Of a stretch of DNA of 37,604 nt, positions 15,834 through 24,633 are shown one piece after another. The position numbers were made by a program, and so were the translations under genes. Numbering within the stretch: the stretch's first letter is position 1; the number at the start of each line of letters is the position of its first letter. This DNA is from Clostridia bacterium (GTDB lineage: Bacteria > Bacillota > Clostridia > Christensenellales > Aristaeellaceae). The stretch is from assembly GCA_017512905.1 (NCBI GenBank), contig JAFWEL010000120.1:1-37604 (forward strand), written 5' to 3'. The notes below the pieces were generated by a model that saw only the letters and a list, made by a program, of their open reading frames with translations, was not told the origin of the DNA and ran no database searches.

Positions 15834-17774
15834 TTACGCCGCCCGGTTTCGCGCCTGTAGGAAGCGGACGAAATCGTCCGGGGGCAGGGGCTTGGAGTAG
15901 TAGTAGCCCTGAATGAAGTCGCAGGACATGGCCGCCAGCGCCTCCATCTCGTCCCGGGTTTCCACGCCCTCGACCACCAGCTCCTTGTGGATGTCCTGCA
16001 TCATGCGCACGGTATTGCGGATGATGACCTGCCCGTCCTCGGTGAACATCTCGTCCACCAGGCTCTTGTCGATCTTGATGATCTCCAGGGGCAGCTTGCT
16101 CAGCCGGTGGATGTTGGAATAGCCGATGCCGTAATCGTCCAGCGAGAAGGAATAGCCCATCCTGACCAGCTCCCGCAGGTTCCTGTCCATCACCTCGCTC
16201 AGGTTGTCAAACATGGTCTCGGTGATCTCAAAGTTGACCTGGCTGGGCTTTATGCCGTATCGCGCCTGCAGGCGGGCGACGGTGGCCGGCAGGTCCTGCT
16301 GCAGACACTGGGCCACGGAGAGGTTGATCTCCACATAGCTCAGGCCGAGCGCCTCCATGTCCGCCTTGGAGATGAACCTGTAGACGGACTCCAGTATGAG
16401 GTTGCCCAGCGGAATGATCAGGCCGGTCTTCTCGGCCTCGGGTATGAACAGGGCCGGCGATACCATGCCATATTGGGGATCCCGGATCCGCGCCAGCGCC
16501 TCCGCCGAGCGGAAGCGGCCCGCATGGATGTCGTAGATGGGCTGGTAGAACATCTCCAGGGTCTTCCCTGTGATGGCGCTGTTCAGGATCTCCTGCATGT
16601 GGTTGATCACGTCGTAATCCCGCAGGTGCACCAGCTCGGCGGCGTCGTAGACGGTCTGGTTGGGGTCGCCCAGGCGGGTAAACAGGTGGCCGACGTTGAG
16701 GATCTCCTGGTATTCCTTCAGGTCCTCCGGGCAGCGGATGATGCAGAACTTCGGCTCGAAGTGGACGCCCTGCTCGGCGAAGCGCCTGACGCGGCGCGTG
16801 GTGCGCTCCACAAAGCTGGGCACGAGGCTCTTCACGTCCAGCTTCGCGTCCTCGATGATCAGGTAAAACGATCCCGGCCGCTCGAAGTACAGGTCGATGT
16901 GGGTATGCAGCTCGTAGTACAGCTTGTCGATCTCCGCCGCCACCTCCATGACGTAGTCGTGGAAGGCCTTGTCGCCGATGTAGCTACGGATCTCCTCGGC
17001 GTTCATCATCTTCACGACGACGATCTGCACATGCTGGTTGCCCTTCAGGATGTAGTCCAGCATCCGCTGGTACGCCTTCCAGCCCTGCACCACCACGGTG
17101 CCGTCGATCGTCTCCTCCGGGCGCATGATCAGCAGCAGCACCATCAGCACGCCGATGGCCGAGGCGAACAGCTCCACCATCAGTTGCTGGTTGAGCATCT
17201 GCATCAACACGCTGACCAGGGTCAGGGCATACACGGAGATCAGGGCGATCCACTTGCTGGCGATCAGGTAGCGCTTGCAGTACAGGCAATAGGCGATGCC
17301 CACGACCACATACAGGAACGCGATGGCGTAGACCAGCCACAGCAACGGCCCCCGGGCATAGCCCCCCTCGGCGGTGATGACATAGACGTTGTGGGTAAAG
17401 AAGTTCTGCAGCAGCAGGACCACCAGCACCCCGTCGGGCAGCCAGAGGAACAGTCGGTTCTTCAGCGGCTGGAGCCGGTATTCCGTCCGGGTCGCGGTGA
17501 AGATGTAGATAAAATAGATGACGATGGATGCGTTGCGCAGAAATTTGTAGGCAAAGGATATCGCCGTGCCCAGCGCCACGGCGCCCCGGGACAGGGGCAG
17601 CGGATTGACCGTGAACTCCATCCAGATGTCCAGTATCGCGCAGGCGAGGGACATGCCGTTCACCATCAAAAAGAGCCGGTTGGCCCGTCCCCGGGTCATC
17701 CCGCGAATGCGGCAGGTAAAGAGGATCAGTATGTAGAGCGGTATGGCGCACAGATCGAAACAGATGTTTTTCAT
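15834..17774 (-). CDS. Membrane-bound EAL-domain c-di-GMP phosphodiesterase
   Basis: The 646-residue protein has about six to seven membrane segments in residues 1-225, probably a signal-sensing region. A degenerate GGDEF-like domain (about 240-370) follows, recognisable from its length and pattern, with RPGSF where the signature would be. The EAL domain (about 385-640) is complete: EALARI, EINLS, EITET, LDDYGIGYSN, IIKIDKSLV, VEGVET and QGYYYSKPLP, so c-di-GMP hydrolysis is predicted. The ATG at 17774 is the only methionine codon that keeps the first membrane helix and lies inside the transcript; its ribosome binding site (AAGGGA, about 11 nt away) is weak. The promoter is at 17826-17854. 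Confidence 0.92.
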   Translation of the reverse strand: MKNICFDLCAIPLYILILFTCRIRGMTRGRANRLFLMVNGMSLACAILDIWMEFTVNPLPLSRGAVALGTAISFAYKFLRNASIVIYFIYIFTATRTEYRLQPLKNRLFLWLPDGVLVVLLLQNFFTHNVYVITAEGGYARGPLLWLVYAIAFLYVVVGIAYCLYCKRYLIASKWIALISVYALTLVSVLMQMLNQQLMVELFASAIGVLMVLLLIMRPEETIDGTVVVQGWKAYQRMLDYILKGNQHVQIVVVKMMNAEEIRSYIGDKAFHDYVMEVAAEIDKLYYELHTHIDLYFERPGSFYLIIEDAKLDVKSLVPSFVERTTRRVRRFAEQGVHFEPKFCIIRCPEDLKEYQEILNVGHLFTRLGDPNQTVYDAAELVHLRDYDVINHMQEILNSAITGKTLEMFYQPIYDIHAGRFRSAEALARIRDPQYGMVSPALFIPEAEKTGLIIPLGNLILESVYRFISKADMEALGLSYVEINLSVAQCLQQDLPATVARLQARYGIKPSQVNFEITETMFDNLSEVMDRNLRELVRMGYSFSLDDYGIGYSNIHRLSKLPLEIIKIDKSLVDEMFTEDGQVIIRNTVRMMQDIHKELVVEGVETRDEMEALAAMSCDFIQGYYYSKPLPPDDFVRFLQARNRAA

Positions 17775-17825
17775 GCCGGCTGTATTCCCTTCGGGTGTTT
17801 GCAGTACCCATATTTTTACAAATCT

Positions 17826-17854
17826 ATTATAACACAGCGGGCATGATCTGTCCA
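17826..17854 (-). promoter_or_regulatory. Promoter of the membrane EAL gene
   Basis: On the minus strand, TGGACA (17849-17854), a 17-bp spacer and TATAAT (17826-17831). It lies just downstream of the terminator of the preceding gene. Confidence 0.7.
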
Positions 17855-17869
17855 CACGATTATGAAAAC

Positions 17870-17894
17870 CGGGGACATCCGCAGGATGTCCCCG
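17870..17894 (-). terminator. Intrinsic terminator of the beta-helix protein gene
   Basis: CGGGGACATCC (17870-17880) and its exact reverse complement (17884-17894) form an 11-bp stem with a 3-nt loop. On the minus strand it is followed by GGTTTTC. It begins 10 bp after the stop codon. Confidence 0.75.
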
Positions 17895-17903
17895 ATTCCA
17901 TTT

Positions 17904-19388
17904 TCAGCCAACCAGGGCTTCCCCGTTTACAAACAGGGTGTAGCCGTTGGCGTTGATGTTTTCAACATCGCCTTCAAAGGCGGTGATGCTCGTGTCCGCC
18001 GTCAGCGTCCATGTGCTGGTGGCGTCCAGCGTGACGGTGACCTCGCCCACCTCGGTGGAGACGGTGTCGCCCTTGGCGTTTTCGATCGCGCCGCTGATCG
18101 CGCCTTCAAAGGACGCGCCCTCGGTCAGGTTCAGCGTCAGGGAGGAGTCGTCCCCCACCAGGATCGTGCCGGACAGGACCTGGCCCACGGCGTTCAGCTC
18201 GGCGATGTTGCCCGCGCCGCTCCAGCCGTCGTCGCACACGCTCAGCAGCACGTTCCCATCGTCCTCATTCACCAGCTCGACGCCGCTCAGCGTGATCACC
18301 GCGTGTGTGTTGGTGACGTGGAACATGTGGCCGTTCAGGCTGGTCAGGCTGCCGCCGGTCATCGTGAAGGCGGAGGTGCCGCTGTCGGCGTCGCCGGACA
18401 TGGACTGGTAGATCATGATGGTATCCAGGAAGGTGGCGTTGCCGTTCATCTGGGTGTTGTTGGCCGTCATGTCGCAGTTTTCCAGGGTGATGGAATTCAT
18501 ACCCTCGATGCATACGCCCTCGGAGAGATTGCTGGTCAGCGTGGCATTGGACACGGTGATATCCGCGGTGGAGTAGATCGCCGGGGAGCCCAGGCCGTTG
18601 CTGGTGTAGCTGCCGCCGTCCACCACCACGGTCCCGCCGCCGCGGTCGGTGCGGATGGCCGCGGAGGAGCGCCCGGAGGTCTCCACCGTCAGGTCGTTGG
18701 CGTAGGTCACGCCGCCGCCGGTGGTCATGATGCCGCCGGAGCCGTCGCCGGTGGTTGTGATGTTGGAATCGGAGATGACCACCGTGGTGCCGTCGCCCGC
18801 CGCGCCGTTCCGGCCGCCGTTGCCGCCGTAGCTGAACACGCCGTTCGCGCCGTCGGCGTCGGAGGTGATGGTCGCGCCGGTGATGGTGGTGGTCGTGCCG
18901 CCCATCGCCAGCAGCGCCGCGTTCAGGCCGTAGAAGTTGCAGTTGTCGCCGCCGTTGGAATCCCCCGTCTTGGAGACGGTGATGCCGGTCAGGGTGACGT
19001 CGGCGTCGGTATTCACGATCAGCGCGCTCTCATCCGCGGTTTCGGAGGCATAGGCTTCGCCGGACACCTCGGACGCCTCGGTGATCTGCGTCGCGGCGGT
19101 GTATTCAAAGTCCGAGGACCCTCCGCCGGGAGGGGTGCTGCCGCCGAAGCCGCCCGGGCCGCCCATGCCCTCCGGAGGTTCACCGGGCATGCCCTCGCCG
19201 GGTGCGCCGCCCTCGCCGGGTGCGCCACCCTCGGGAGGCGTTCCCATGCCCTCGGGGGGCTCCCCGGGCATTCCGTCCCCGGCGGACATCTCGGTCGCCT
19301 CGGTCACATCGGTCGTCTCCGCAACAACAGTCAACGGATAGGTCGCCAGCAGCGCCAGCGCCGTGAGTATCGCAAGTGTTTTTTTCAT
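17904..19388 (-). CDS. Secreted Gly/Thr-rich protein, probable parallel beta-helix
   Basis: The protein of about 494 residues has a signal peptide (KKTLAILTALALLATYPLTVVA). Next comes a low-complexity Pro/Gly/Glu/Met linker (about residues 35-90, units such as GAPGEG and MPGEPPEGMG). The rest is rich in short strand-turn units (ITGATITSDADGANGVFS, VVISDSNITTTGDGSGG), typical of right-handed beta-helix surface proteins. Similar linkers occur in CotH-associated and carbohydrate-binding secreted proteins of clostridia, so an adhesin or cell-surface role is likely but unproven. There is no LPXTG or SLH anchor. ATG 19388 was preferred because AGAGG lies 9 nt upstream; ATG 19394 is only 3 nt from it. 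It is divergent from the GGDEF gene at 19611. Confidence 0.82.
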   Translation of the reverse strand: MKKTLAILTALALLATYPLTVVAETTDVTEATEMSAGDGMPGEPPEGMGTPPEGGAPGEGGAPGEGMPGEPPEGMGGPGGFGGSTPPGGGSSDFEYTAATQITEASEVSGEAYASETADESALIVNTDADVTLTGITVSKTGDSNGGDNCNFYGLNAALLAMGGTTTTITGATITSDADGANGVFSYGGNGGRNGAAGDGTTVVISDSNITTTGDGSGGIMTTGGGVTYANDLTVETSGRSSAAIRTDRGGGTVVVDGGSYTSNGLGSPAIYSTADITVSNATLTSNLSEGVCIEGMNSITLENCDMTANNTQMNGNATFLDTIMIYQSMSGDADSGTSAFTMTGGSLTSLNGHMFHVTNTHAVITLSGVELVNEDDGNVLLSVCDDGWSGAGNIAELNAVGQVLSGTILVGDDSSLTLNLTEGASFEGAISGAIENAKGDTVSTEVGEVTVTLDATSTWTLTADTSITAFEGDVENINANGYTLFVNGEALVG

Positions 19389-19534
19389 TTTCATGCACCT
19401 CTTTCCCTTTCGTTGGCCCTATTGTACGGCAAAAAGCTTAAACGAAGCTTGAGGATTTCCCGGTTGTCCCGAGCGTCAATTGCCATAGTTTGTTAACACA
19501 TTTATTTATTCAATGCATTTTTCCCTTGTGCCTA

Positions 19535-19563
19535 TTGCAATTCGTGCTCAAATCAGGCATAAT
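19535..19563 (+). promoter_or_regulatory. Promoter of the GGDEF/EAL operon
   Basis: TTGCAA (19535-19540), a 17-bp spacer and CATAAT (19558-19563). Transcription should start near 19570, which excludes the earlier in-frame ATG at 19566 as the start. Confidence 0.6.
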
Positions 19564-19610
19564 ATATGTATAATAAAGGAATCCATCCCTTTAGGAAAGC
19601 AGGTGCGTCG

Positions 19611-20687
19611 ATGAAGCATATCCTGGAGCTGCTTCGCAAGAAGGTTCCCAGGTCCGGCAAGGCCATGCCCGCCTATTACAGGAGCGCGCTGGCCACCACG
19701 CAAATCGTGCTGGTCATCTATTTCCTGCTGGTCACGGTCATGCTCTCCCGGCTCAACCATCGCCTGGAGTGGGTGCCGGCGCTGATGGGCGTGGGCATGC
19801 TCGGCTGCCACTACTCCATCGGCCGGGTCAACTGCAGGCTGAACGTGTACGCCTTCGACCTGCTCATACTGATCTGGTGCGCGTGGCACACCTACTTCGT
19901 CGGGTGGAACTACGGAGCACAGCATCTGCTGATCCCGATGCTGATGCTCTGCTTCTTCAACATCTACGAGCCGCCCGCGCTGAAGCTGGTCACCTTCCTG
20001 CTGGTGGTGTTCTACCGGATGGCGCTGTTTTCCTACTCGCTGACACACGACGGCGTCTATACCATCGACGGCAAAACCATGATCGTGCTGCTCCAGCTGC
20101 TCAACAGCCTGACGCTCTTTGACATACTGGCCGTCGATTTCATCACCTTCAGCAGCAGCATCCAGGAGAACGAGCGGGAGCTGATCCTCCACAACCAGGC
20201 GCTACACAAGGAGGCCGGGACCGACCCGTTGACCCAGCTGCCCAACCGGCGCGCCCTTCTGGACGTGGTACACGCCTTTGTGGCCGCGCACCCGGACGAG
20301 CCCTACAGCGTCGCCATCGCCGATATCGACTTCTTCAAGAAGGTAAACGACACCTACGGCCACCACTGCGGCGATTATACGCTGAAGGAGCTCTCCGTCC
20401 TGTTCATGGCCCACGCCGAGAAGTATACCGCCTGCCGATGGGGCGGCGAGGAGTTTTGCTTCTTCATGCCCGGCCTGAACCTGGACGAGGCGGGCATCAT
20501 CATGAACGACCTGTGCAACGCGGTGCGCAAAATGCGGCTGCGCTTTGGCGAAGCGGATTATTCCATCACGATCACCATCGGCGTCGAGGAAAGCGACTTC
20601 CAGTCCCCGCCGGACGCGATTCTGGACAAGGCCGACCGTAAACTGTACATGGGCAAGGTCCACGGGCGGGACCAGGTTGTCATATAA
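19611..20687 (+). CDS. Membrane-bound diguanylate cyclase (GGEEF)
   Basis: The 358-residue protein is predicted to make c-di-GMP from two GTP. The first 185 residues contain about five to six membrane helices (for example IVLVIYFLLVTVML, LVTFLLVVFYRMALFS) and a short cytoplasmic helix. The GGDEF domain starts at TDPLTQLPNRRALLD and includes IADIDFFKKVNDTYGH and GGEEF at residues 278-282, all intact. There is no RxxD inhibitory site five residues upstream, so product inhibition through that site is not expected. The ATG at 19611 lies after the predicted transcription start; its ribosome binding site is weak (CAGGTG). It is followed 30 bp later by an EAL gene in the same direction. Confidence 0.92.
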   Translation: MKHILELLRKKVPRSGKAMPAYYRSALATTQIVLVIYFLLVTVMLSRLNHRLEWVPALMGVGMLGCHYSIGRVNCRLNVYAFDLLILIWCAWHTYFVGWNYGAQHLLIPMLMLCFFNIYEPPALKLVTFLLVVFYRMALFSYSLTHDGVYTIDGKTMIVLLQLLNSLTLFDILAVDFITFSSSIQENERELILHNQALHKEAGTDPLTQLPNRRALLDVVHAFVAAHPDEPYSVAIADIDFFKKVNDTYGHHCGDYTLKELSVLFMAHAEKYTACRWGGEEFCFFMPGLNLDEAGIIMNDLCNAVRKMRLRFGEADYSITITIGVEESDFQSPPDAILDKADRKLYMGKVHGRDQVVI

Positions 20688-20717
20688 TCGGAAATCATCA
20701 TCAAAGGGGAATCCTTC

Positions 20718-23609
20718 ATGGAAAAGCTTGAACAGTTCATCGCCGCCAATTTTGAGGACGCCCTGGCGCGCGGCCATATACAGCCCTATTACCAGCCCGT
20801 CATTCGCACGATCTCGCGGCAGCTTTGCAGCTTCGAGGCCCTGGCGCGATGGGTGGACCCCCAGCGCGGCGTCATTCCCCCCGACCGGTTCATCCCCGTG
20901 CTGGAGCGCAACCAGGTCATCCACAAGTTGGACGCCTGCATCATACGCCAGGTCTGCGCCACGATCCGGGAGCGCATGGAGGCCGGGGACGTGCCCATAC
21001 CCGTGTCCGTGAACCTGTCCCGGCTGGACTTCACCCTGTGCGACATCTACAGCGTGGTCGACGACATTGTCACCCAGTATCAGATTCCCCACGATTTCTT
21101 ATACATTGAGGTCACTGAGAGCGTCATGGCCGAGCAGGAGGCCCGGATGCACGACATCGTAGATCGGTTCCACGCCGCGGGCTACCAGGTCTGGATGGAC
21201 GACTTCGGCAGCGCCTTTTCCTCGCTGAACGTGCTGAAGGACTATGAATTCGACGAGATCAAGCTGGACATGCGCTTCCTGAGCTCCTTCAACCAGCGCT
21301 CCCGCAGGATATTGACCGCCGTGATCCAGATGGCCAAGGAGATCGACATCCACACGCTGGCCGAGGGCGTGGAGACCCAGGAGCAGCTGCGCTACCTGCG
21401 CAACATCGGCTGTGAAAAGGTGCAGGGCTTCTACTTCGGCAAGCCCATGCCCTGGAGCGACGCCCTGGCCCACCTGAAGGACATCGGCATCGCCATCGAG
21501 AGCCCCAACGACCGGAAGTACTACGACGACATCGGCAAGGTCAACTTCCTCAGCGCCGTGCCCTTCATGACCCGGGAGGAGCGGGACGCGCTGAAGACCG
21601 CCCGCCAGCTGAACAGCATTCCCCTGGCCATCGCCGAGGGGCGAAAGGACGCCTTCAGCATTCTGTTCTACAACACCGCCTTCGAGCAGACCGCCGAGAG
21701 CACGGGCATGGTCTCCCACATCTTCACCCAGGAGATGCTGCGGGTCCCCCAGCCCTATTCCCTGCTGCCCCGTCGGCTGCTGGACCTGATGGAATACACC
21801 CGCACCGGCGAGGAGGGCCGCATGACCTTCATCTCCCACGGGGAATACTACGAGATCCAGGCCAAGTGCATCGCCCAGACGCGGGACGCCTACAGCGTGC
21901 TTTTCCGCATGAGCAACCTTTCGAAGGCCTCGATGGCCATCCAGCGGGACCAGCTGGACGACAGCATCCGTCAGATCTTCACGCTGTTCGAGCGCATCAC
22001 GCTGGTGGACGTGGCCGCCGACACCATCACGCCGCTGTACGTGGCCACCCGGAAAAACCTGCTCTCCGGCAGCACCGGTCTGAAGCAGCTGGCCGGGGAA
22101 TACGCTGAGCGACTGATCTTTCCCGAGGACCGGGAGGCCTACCGCCAGCTGATGGACTTCGACGTCATCGAGGAAAAGCTCCATGCCGCCGGACGCACCA
22201 ACATCTCCCGTTACCTGCGCACCCGCATCCGCCACGGGCAGTACGCCTGGAAGCAGTACATCGTGCTGCGAATGCAGGCCGGCGTCTATGTCGAGCTGAT
22301 CCGCAACGTCCACGCCGACCTGCTGCGATTTGTGAAGAACCACCACCTCACCCACCAGTCGACCGAGGCCGAGGCCGTCGACGCGCCGGAGGTGCTGTGG
22401 CGCAACCTGATCCACTCCGACATCGCCCGCCTGTTCTGGAAGGACCGGGACCGCCGCTTCCTCGGGGCCAGCCAGGGCTTCCTGGACTACTACGGCTTTG
22501 CCTCCAGCGAGGAGATCGTCGGAAAGACGGATGAGGACCTGGGCTGGCACGTCCACCCGGACAGCTACATGAATGACGAGCTGCGGGTGATCCACGAGGG
22601 CATCACCACCCACAACATCCCGGGCCACTGCATCAGCAACGGCGAAAACCGGGACATCCTCGCCAGCAAGACGCCCCTCTTCGATCGCAACGGGGAGGTC
22701 CAGGGCCTGATTGGCTGCTTCCTGGACCGGGACCTGCTGAACGTCAATGACAGCCGCGGCAAGGAGACGAAGCGCCGGGACATGCTCACCGGCCTGCTCA
22801 ACAGCCGGGGTATCACCGAGGAGGCCCACACCTTCAGGGATGAATATGACCTGCGCAACGTGGATTTCGTGCGCATGCACGTCGCCATCGACGATTTCAC
22901 GTCCATCAACCGCCGGTACGGCTTCGACTTTGGCGACAAGGCCATCGCCGCGCTGGGCCGGGCGCTGAAGGACGCCTTCGGGCTGACCTGCGCCGTCGGG
23001 CGCTATTCGGGGCATCAGTTCGTGGTGCTGCACCAGATTCACAGCCGGGAGGAGGTCGGCCAGCTGCGCGCCAGGATCAAGAAGATCGCCTCCCGGATCC
23101 AGCAGATCGACGGCATCGCGCTGACGCTGTACCTGTCCGTGGGCTATTGCGTCTATTCCGAATGCGAGGACCTGGACGAGCAGACCCAGAAATCGGAGGT
23201 CCGGCTGCTGGCCGACCACGACGACCACTCCACCGTGGAAAACCGCCAGAGTCGCGCCGCCGAAATCTTCCGCCTGTACGACGACCTGCCCATCCCCTAC
23301 TGCGTCTGCCGGATCGTGGCCGACGAGGATCGCCGGGTGCACGACGGGATACTGTTCTACGTCAACCACGCCTTTGAACGCCAGCGGAACATGGAGGCCG
23401 CGCAGATGTTGGGCCGCAGGGTCAGCGCCCTCTTCAGGCAGCCCGATGAAAAATGGCGGGACATCGCCCGCCGCGCCGCCCTGGAGGGCGAGAGCATTGT
23501 GGAACGGGTGCCCGCCCCGGACACCGACGCACAATACCTCGTGAGCGCCAGCCCCGTCATCCACCCGGGTTACTGCTGCTTTACGGTGCAGCGGATCGAG
23601 GGGGTATAG
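20718..23609 (+). CDS. EAL-PAS-GGDEF(degenerate)-PAS c-di-GMP phosphodiesterase
   Basis: A 963-residue cytoplasmic protein with an inverted domain order. The EAL domain is at the very N-terminus (residues 1-250) and complete: FEALARW, VNLSR, EVTES, WMDDFGSAFSSL, EIKLDMRF, AEGVET and QGFYFGKPMP. Two PAS-like regions follow (about 290-395 and 410-545), then a clearer PAS domain (about 565-680, with LFWKDRDRRFLGAS and GKTDEDLG). A GGDEF fold (about 685-845) has the signature changed to SGHQF, so it is inactive as a synthase. A final PAS-like domain ends the protein (about 848-963). AAGGGGA lies about 8 nt before the ATG. It is almost certainly co-transcribed with the diguanylate cyclase upstream, so one operon carries opposing enzymes. 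Confidence 0.92.
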   Translation: MEKLEQFIAANFEDALARGHIQPYYQPVIRTISRQLCSFEALARWVDPQRGVIPPDRFIPVLERNQVIHKLDACIIRQVCATIRERMEAGDVPIPVSVNLSRLDFTLCDIYSVVDDIVTQYQIPHDFLYIEVTESVMAEQEARMHDIVDRFHAAGYQVWMDDFGSAFSSLNVLKDYEFDEIKLDMRFLSSFNQRSRRILTAVIQMAKEIDIHTLAEGVETQEQLRYLRNIGCEKVQGFYFGKPMPWSDALAHLKDIGIAIESPNDRKYYDDIGKVNFLSAVPFMTREERDALKTARQLNSIPLAIAEGRKDAFSILFYNTAFEQTAESTGMVSHIFTQEMLRVPQPYSLLPRRLLDLMEYTRTGEEGRMTFISHGEYYEIQAKCIAQTRDAYSVLFRMSNLSKASMAIQRDQLDDSIRQIFTLFERITLVDVAADTITPLYVATRKNLLSGSTGLKQLAGEYAERLIFPEDREAYRQLMDFDVIEEKLHAAGRTNISRYLRTRIRHGQYAWKQYIVLRMQAGVYVELIRNVHADLLRFVKNHHLTHQSTEAEAVDAPEVLWRNLIHSDIARLFWKDRDRRFLGASQGFLDYYGFASSEEIVGKTDEDLGWHVHPDSYMNDELRVIHEGITTHNIPGHCISNGENRDILASKTPLFDRNGEVQGLIGCFLDRDLLNVNDSRGKETKRRDMLTGLLNSRGITEEAHTFRDEYDLRNVDFVRMHVAIDDFTSINRRYGFDFGDKAIAALGRALKDAFGLTCAVGRYSGHQFVVLHQIHSREEVGQLRARIKKIASRIQQIDGIALTLYLSVGYCVYSECEDLDEQTQKSEVRLLADHDDHSTVENRQSRAAEIFRLYDDLPIPYCVCRIVADEDRRVHDGILFYVNHAFERQRNMEAAQMLGRRVSALFRQPDEKWRDIARRAALEGESIVERVPAPDTDAQYLVSASPVIHPGYCCFTVQRIEGV

Positions 23610-23614
23610 CGGCT

Positions 23615-23660
23615 CCTTCAAAAGGCCCTTCGCCGAATGCGGCGAAGGGCCTTTTGAAGG
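23615..23660. terminator. 20-bp perfect hairpin after the EAL gene
   Basis: A perfect 20-bp inverted repeat (23615-23634 and 23641-23660) begins 5 bp after the stop codon and closes on GAATGC. It is a strong terminator-type stem without a T tract. The opposing gene at 23774 may use it from the other side. Confidence 0.7.
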
Positions 23661-23695
23661 GGGCAGAGCCCGCCTTATATTATGGTCAATTATAT

Positions 23696-23748
23696 CTGTT
23701 CAGGCACATACAAATTCTGATTTGTCGCAACGCGACAAATCAGAATAT
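23696..23748. repeat. Dispersed palindromic element D
   Basis: A 17-bp stem (23712-23728 and 23732-23748, one mismatch) with loop AAC and core AAATTCTGATTTGTCGC. The left flank has CTGTTCAG (23696-23703), the outer-arm sequence seen in element B. It lies between convergent genes. Confidence 0.85.
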
Positions 23749-23773
23749 ACCCGTCCGACCATCCACTCTGCAA

Positions 23774-24619
23774 TCACCCTAACACCGGCCCGATGGTGCC
23801 GCCCTCCACCAGCTCTACCGGGAAAACATTGGCTTTGCGGGAGGCGGTTTCGGGGGATTCGATCAGGTCGATCAGTCGCTTGGCCGCCATCTGGCCGATG
23901 TCCTCGCTGCTCTGGCGGATGGTGGTCAGCCTGGGCGTCATGGCCTGGGTGAGGGGGATGCCGTCATAGCCGCCGAAGGAGATGTCCGCGGGGATGCGCA
24001 GGCCCAGCTCCCTGGCCGCCTCCTGGGCGCCCAGATAGCCCACGTCGTCGGGCAGCATGATGCAGGTGGGCCGCTGGGGCAGCTGGAGCAGCTCCAGCAC
24101 AATCCGGCGGGTCAGGCCGATGTTGTCGTACAGGCCCTCCCGCACGTATTCCGGCGGCACGGGCAGTTCGTGATAGGCCATCGTGTTGTGGAACTGGCTG
24201 ATGCGCGTCCGGGTGACGATGGAGTTATCGTGGCCGTAGATGAAGGCGATGCGGCGATGACCCTTTTTGATCGCGAACTCCACCAGTCGCTGGACGCCGG
24301 TCTCGTTGTCCGACAGCACGGCGGGCGTGTGCCTGTAGATGTGGTCGATGGTGACGCAGGGAATGCCGCTCTCCACCAGCGCCTTGAACCTGGGGGCGCG
24401 GAAATCCACGCAGACCATGCACACGCCGTCGATGTTGCCCCGGCGACAGTGCTCGGCATAATCCTCGTCCTCGGCCGGGTGCATGAACGTGATGTCATAC
24501 CCCCGGCGCGCGGCCTCCACCTTGATGGCGTTCAATATCAGCACAAAGAAGGGATGCGTGATTCCCCGTCCGCTCTCGTCCGCGTAAAGTATGCCAAGAT
24601 TCGGCGTATGCCCGGTCAT
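23774..24619 (-). CDS. LacI-type ligand-binding protein lacking the DNA-binding domain
   Basis: The 281-residue protein matches the periplasmic-binding-like core of LacI/GalR regulators: NLGILYADESG, GHRRIAFIYGHDNS, PADISFGGYDGIPLTQAMTPRLTTIRQ, and LVEGGTIGP at the end. LacI proteins normally begin with about 55 residues of helix-turn-helix and hinge; here the ligand domain starts at once. There is no signal peptide, so it should be cytoplasmic. The ATG at 24619 was chosen because GGAGG lies 8 nt upstream; the GTG at 24628 overlaps that site. The stop codon of the permease-kinase gene is 14 bp upstream, so no lost HTH is hidden there. It is the last gene of the signalling operon. A sugar-type ligand is likely from the family, but the partner is unknown. 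Confidence 0.88.
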   Translation of the reverse strand: MTGHTPNLGILYADESGRGITHPFFVLILNAIKVEAARRGYDITFMHPAEDEDYAEHCRRGNIDGVCMVCVDFRAPRFKALVESGIPCVTIDHIYRHTPAVLSDNETGVQRLVEFAIKKGHRRIAFIYGHDNSIVTRTRISQFHNTMAYHELPVPPEYVREGLYDNIGLTRRIVLELLQLPQRPTCIMLPDDVGYLGAQEAARELGLRIPADISFGGYDGIPLTQAMTPRLTTIRQSSEDIGQMAAKRLIDLIESPETASRKANVFPVELVEGGTIGPVLG

Positions 24620-24633
24620 AGTTGCCACCTCCG

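Noticed and set aside
15987-17846. Long plus-strand open frame opposite the membrane EAL gene
   Set aside because: Antisense shadow; no ribosome binding site or recognisable domain.
21099-23621. Long minus-strand open frame opposite the EAL-PAS-GGDEF gene
   Set aside because: Same reason: antisense shadow of a gene with clear EAL and PAS motifs.
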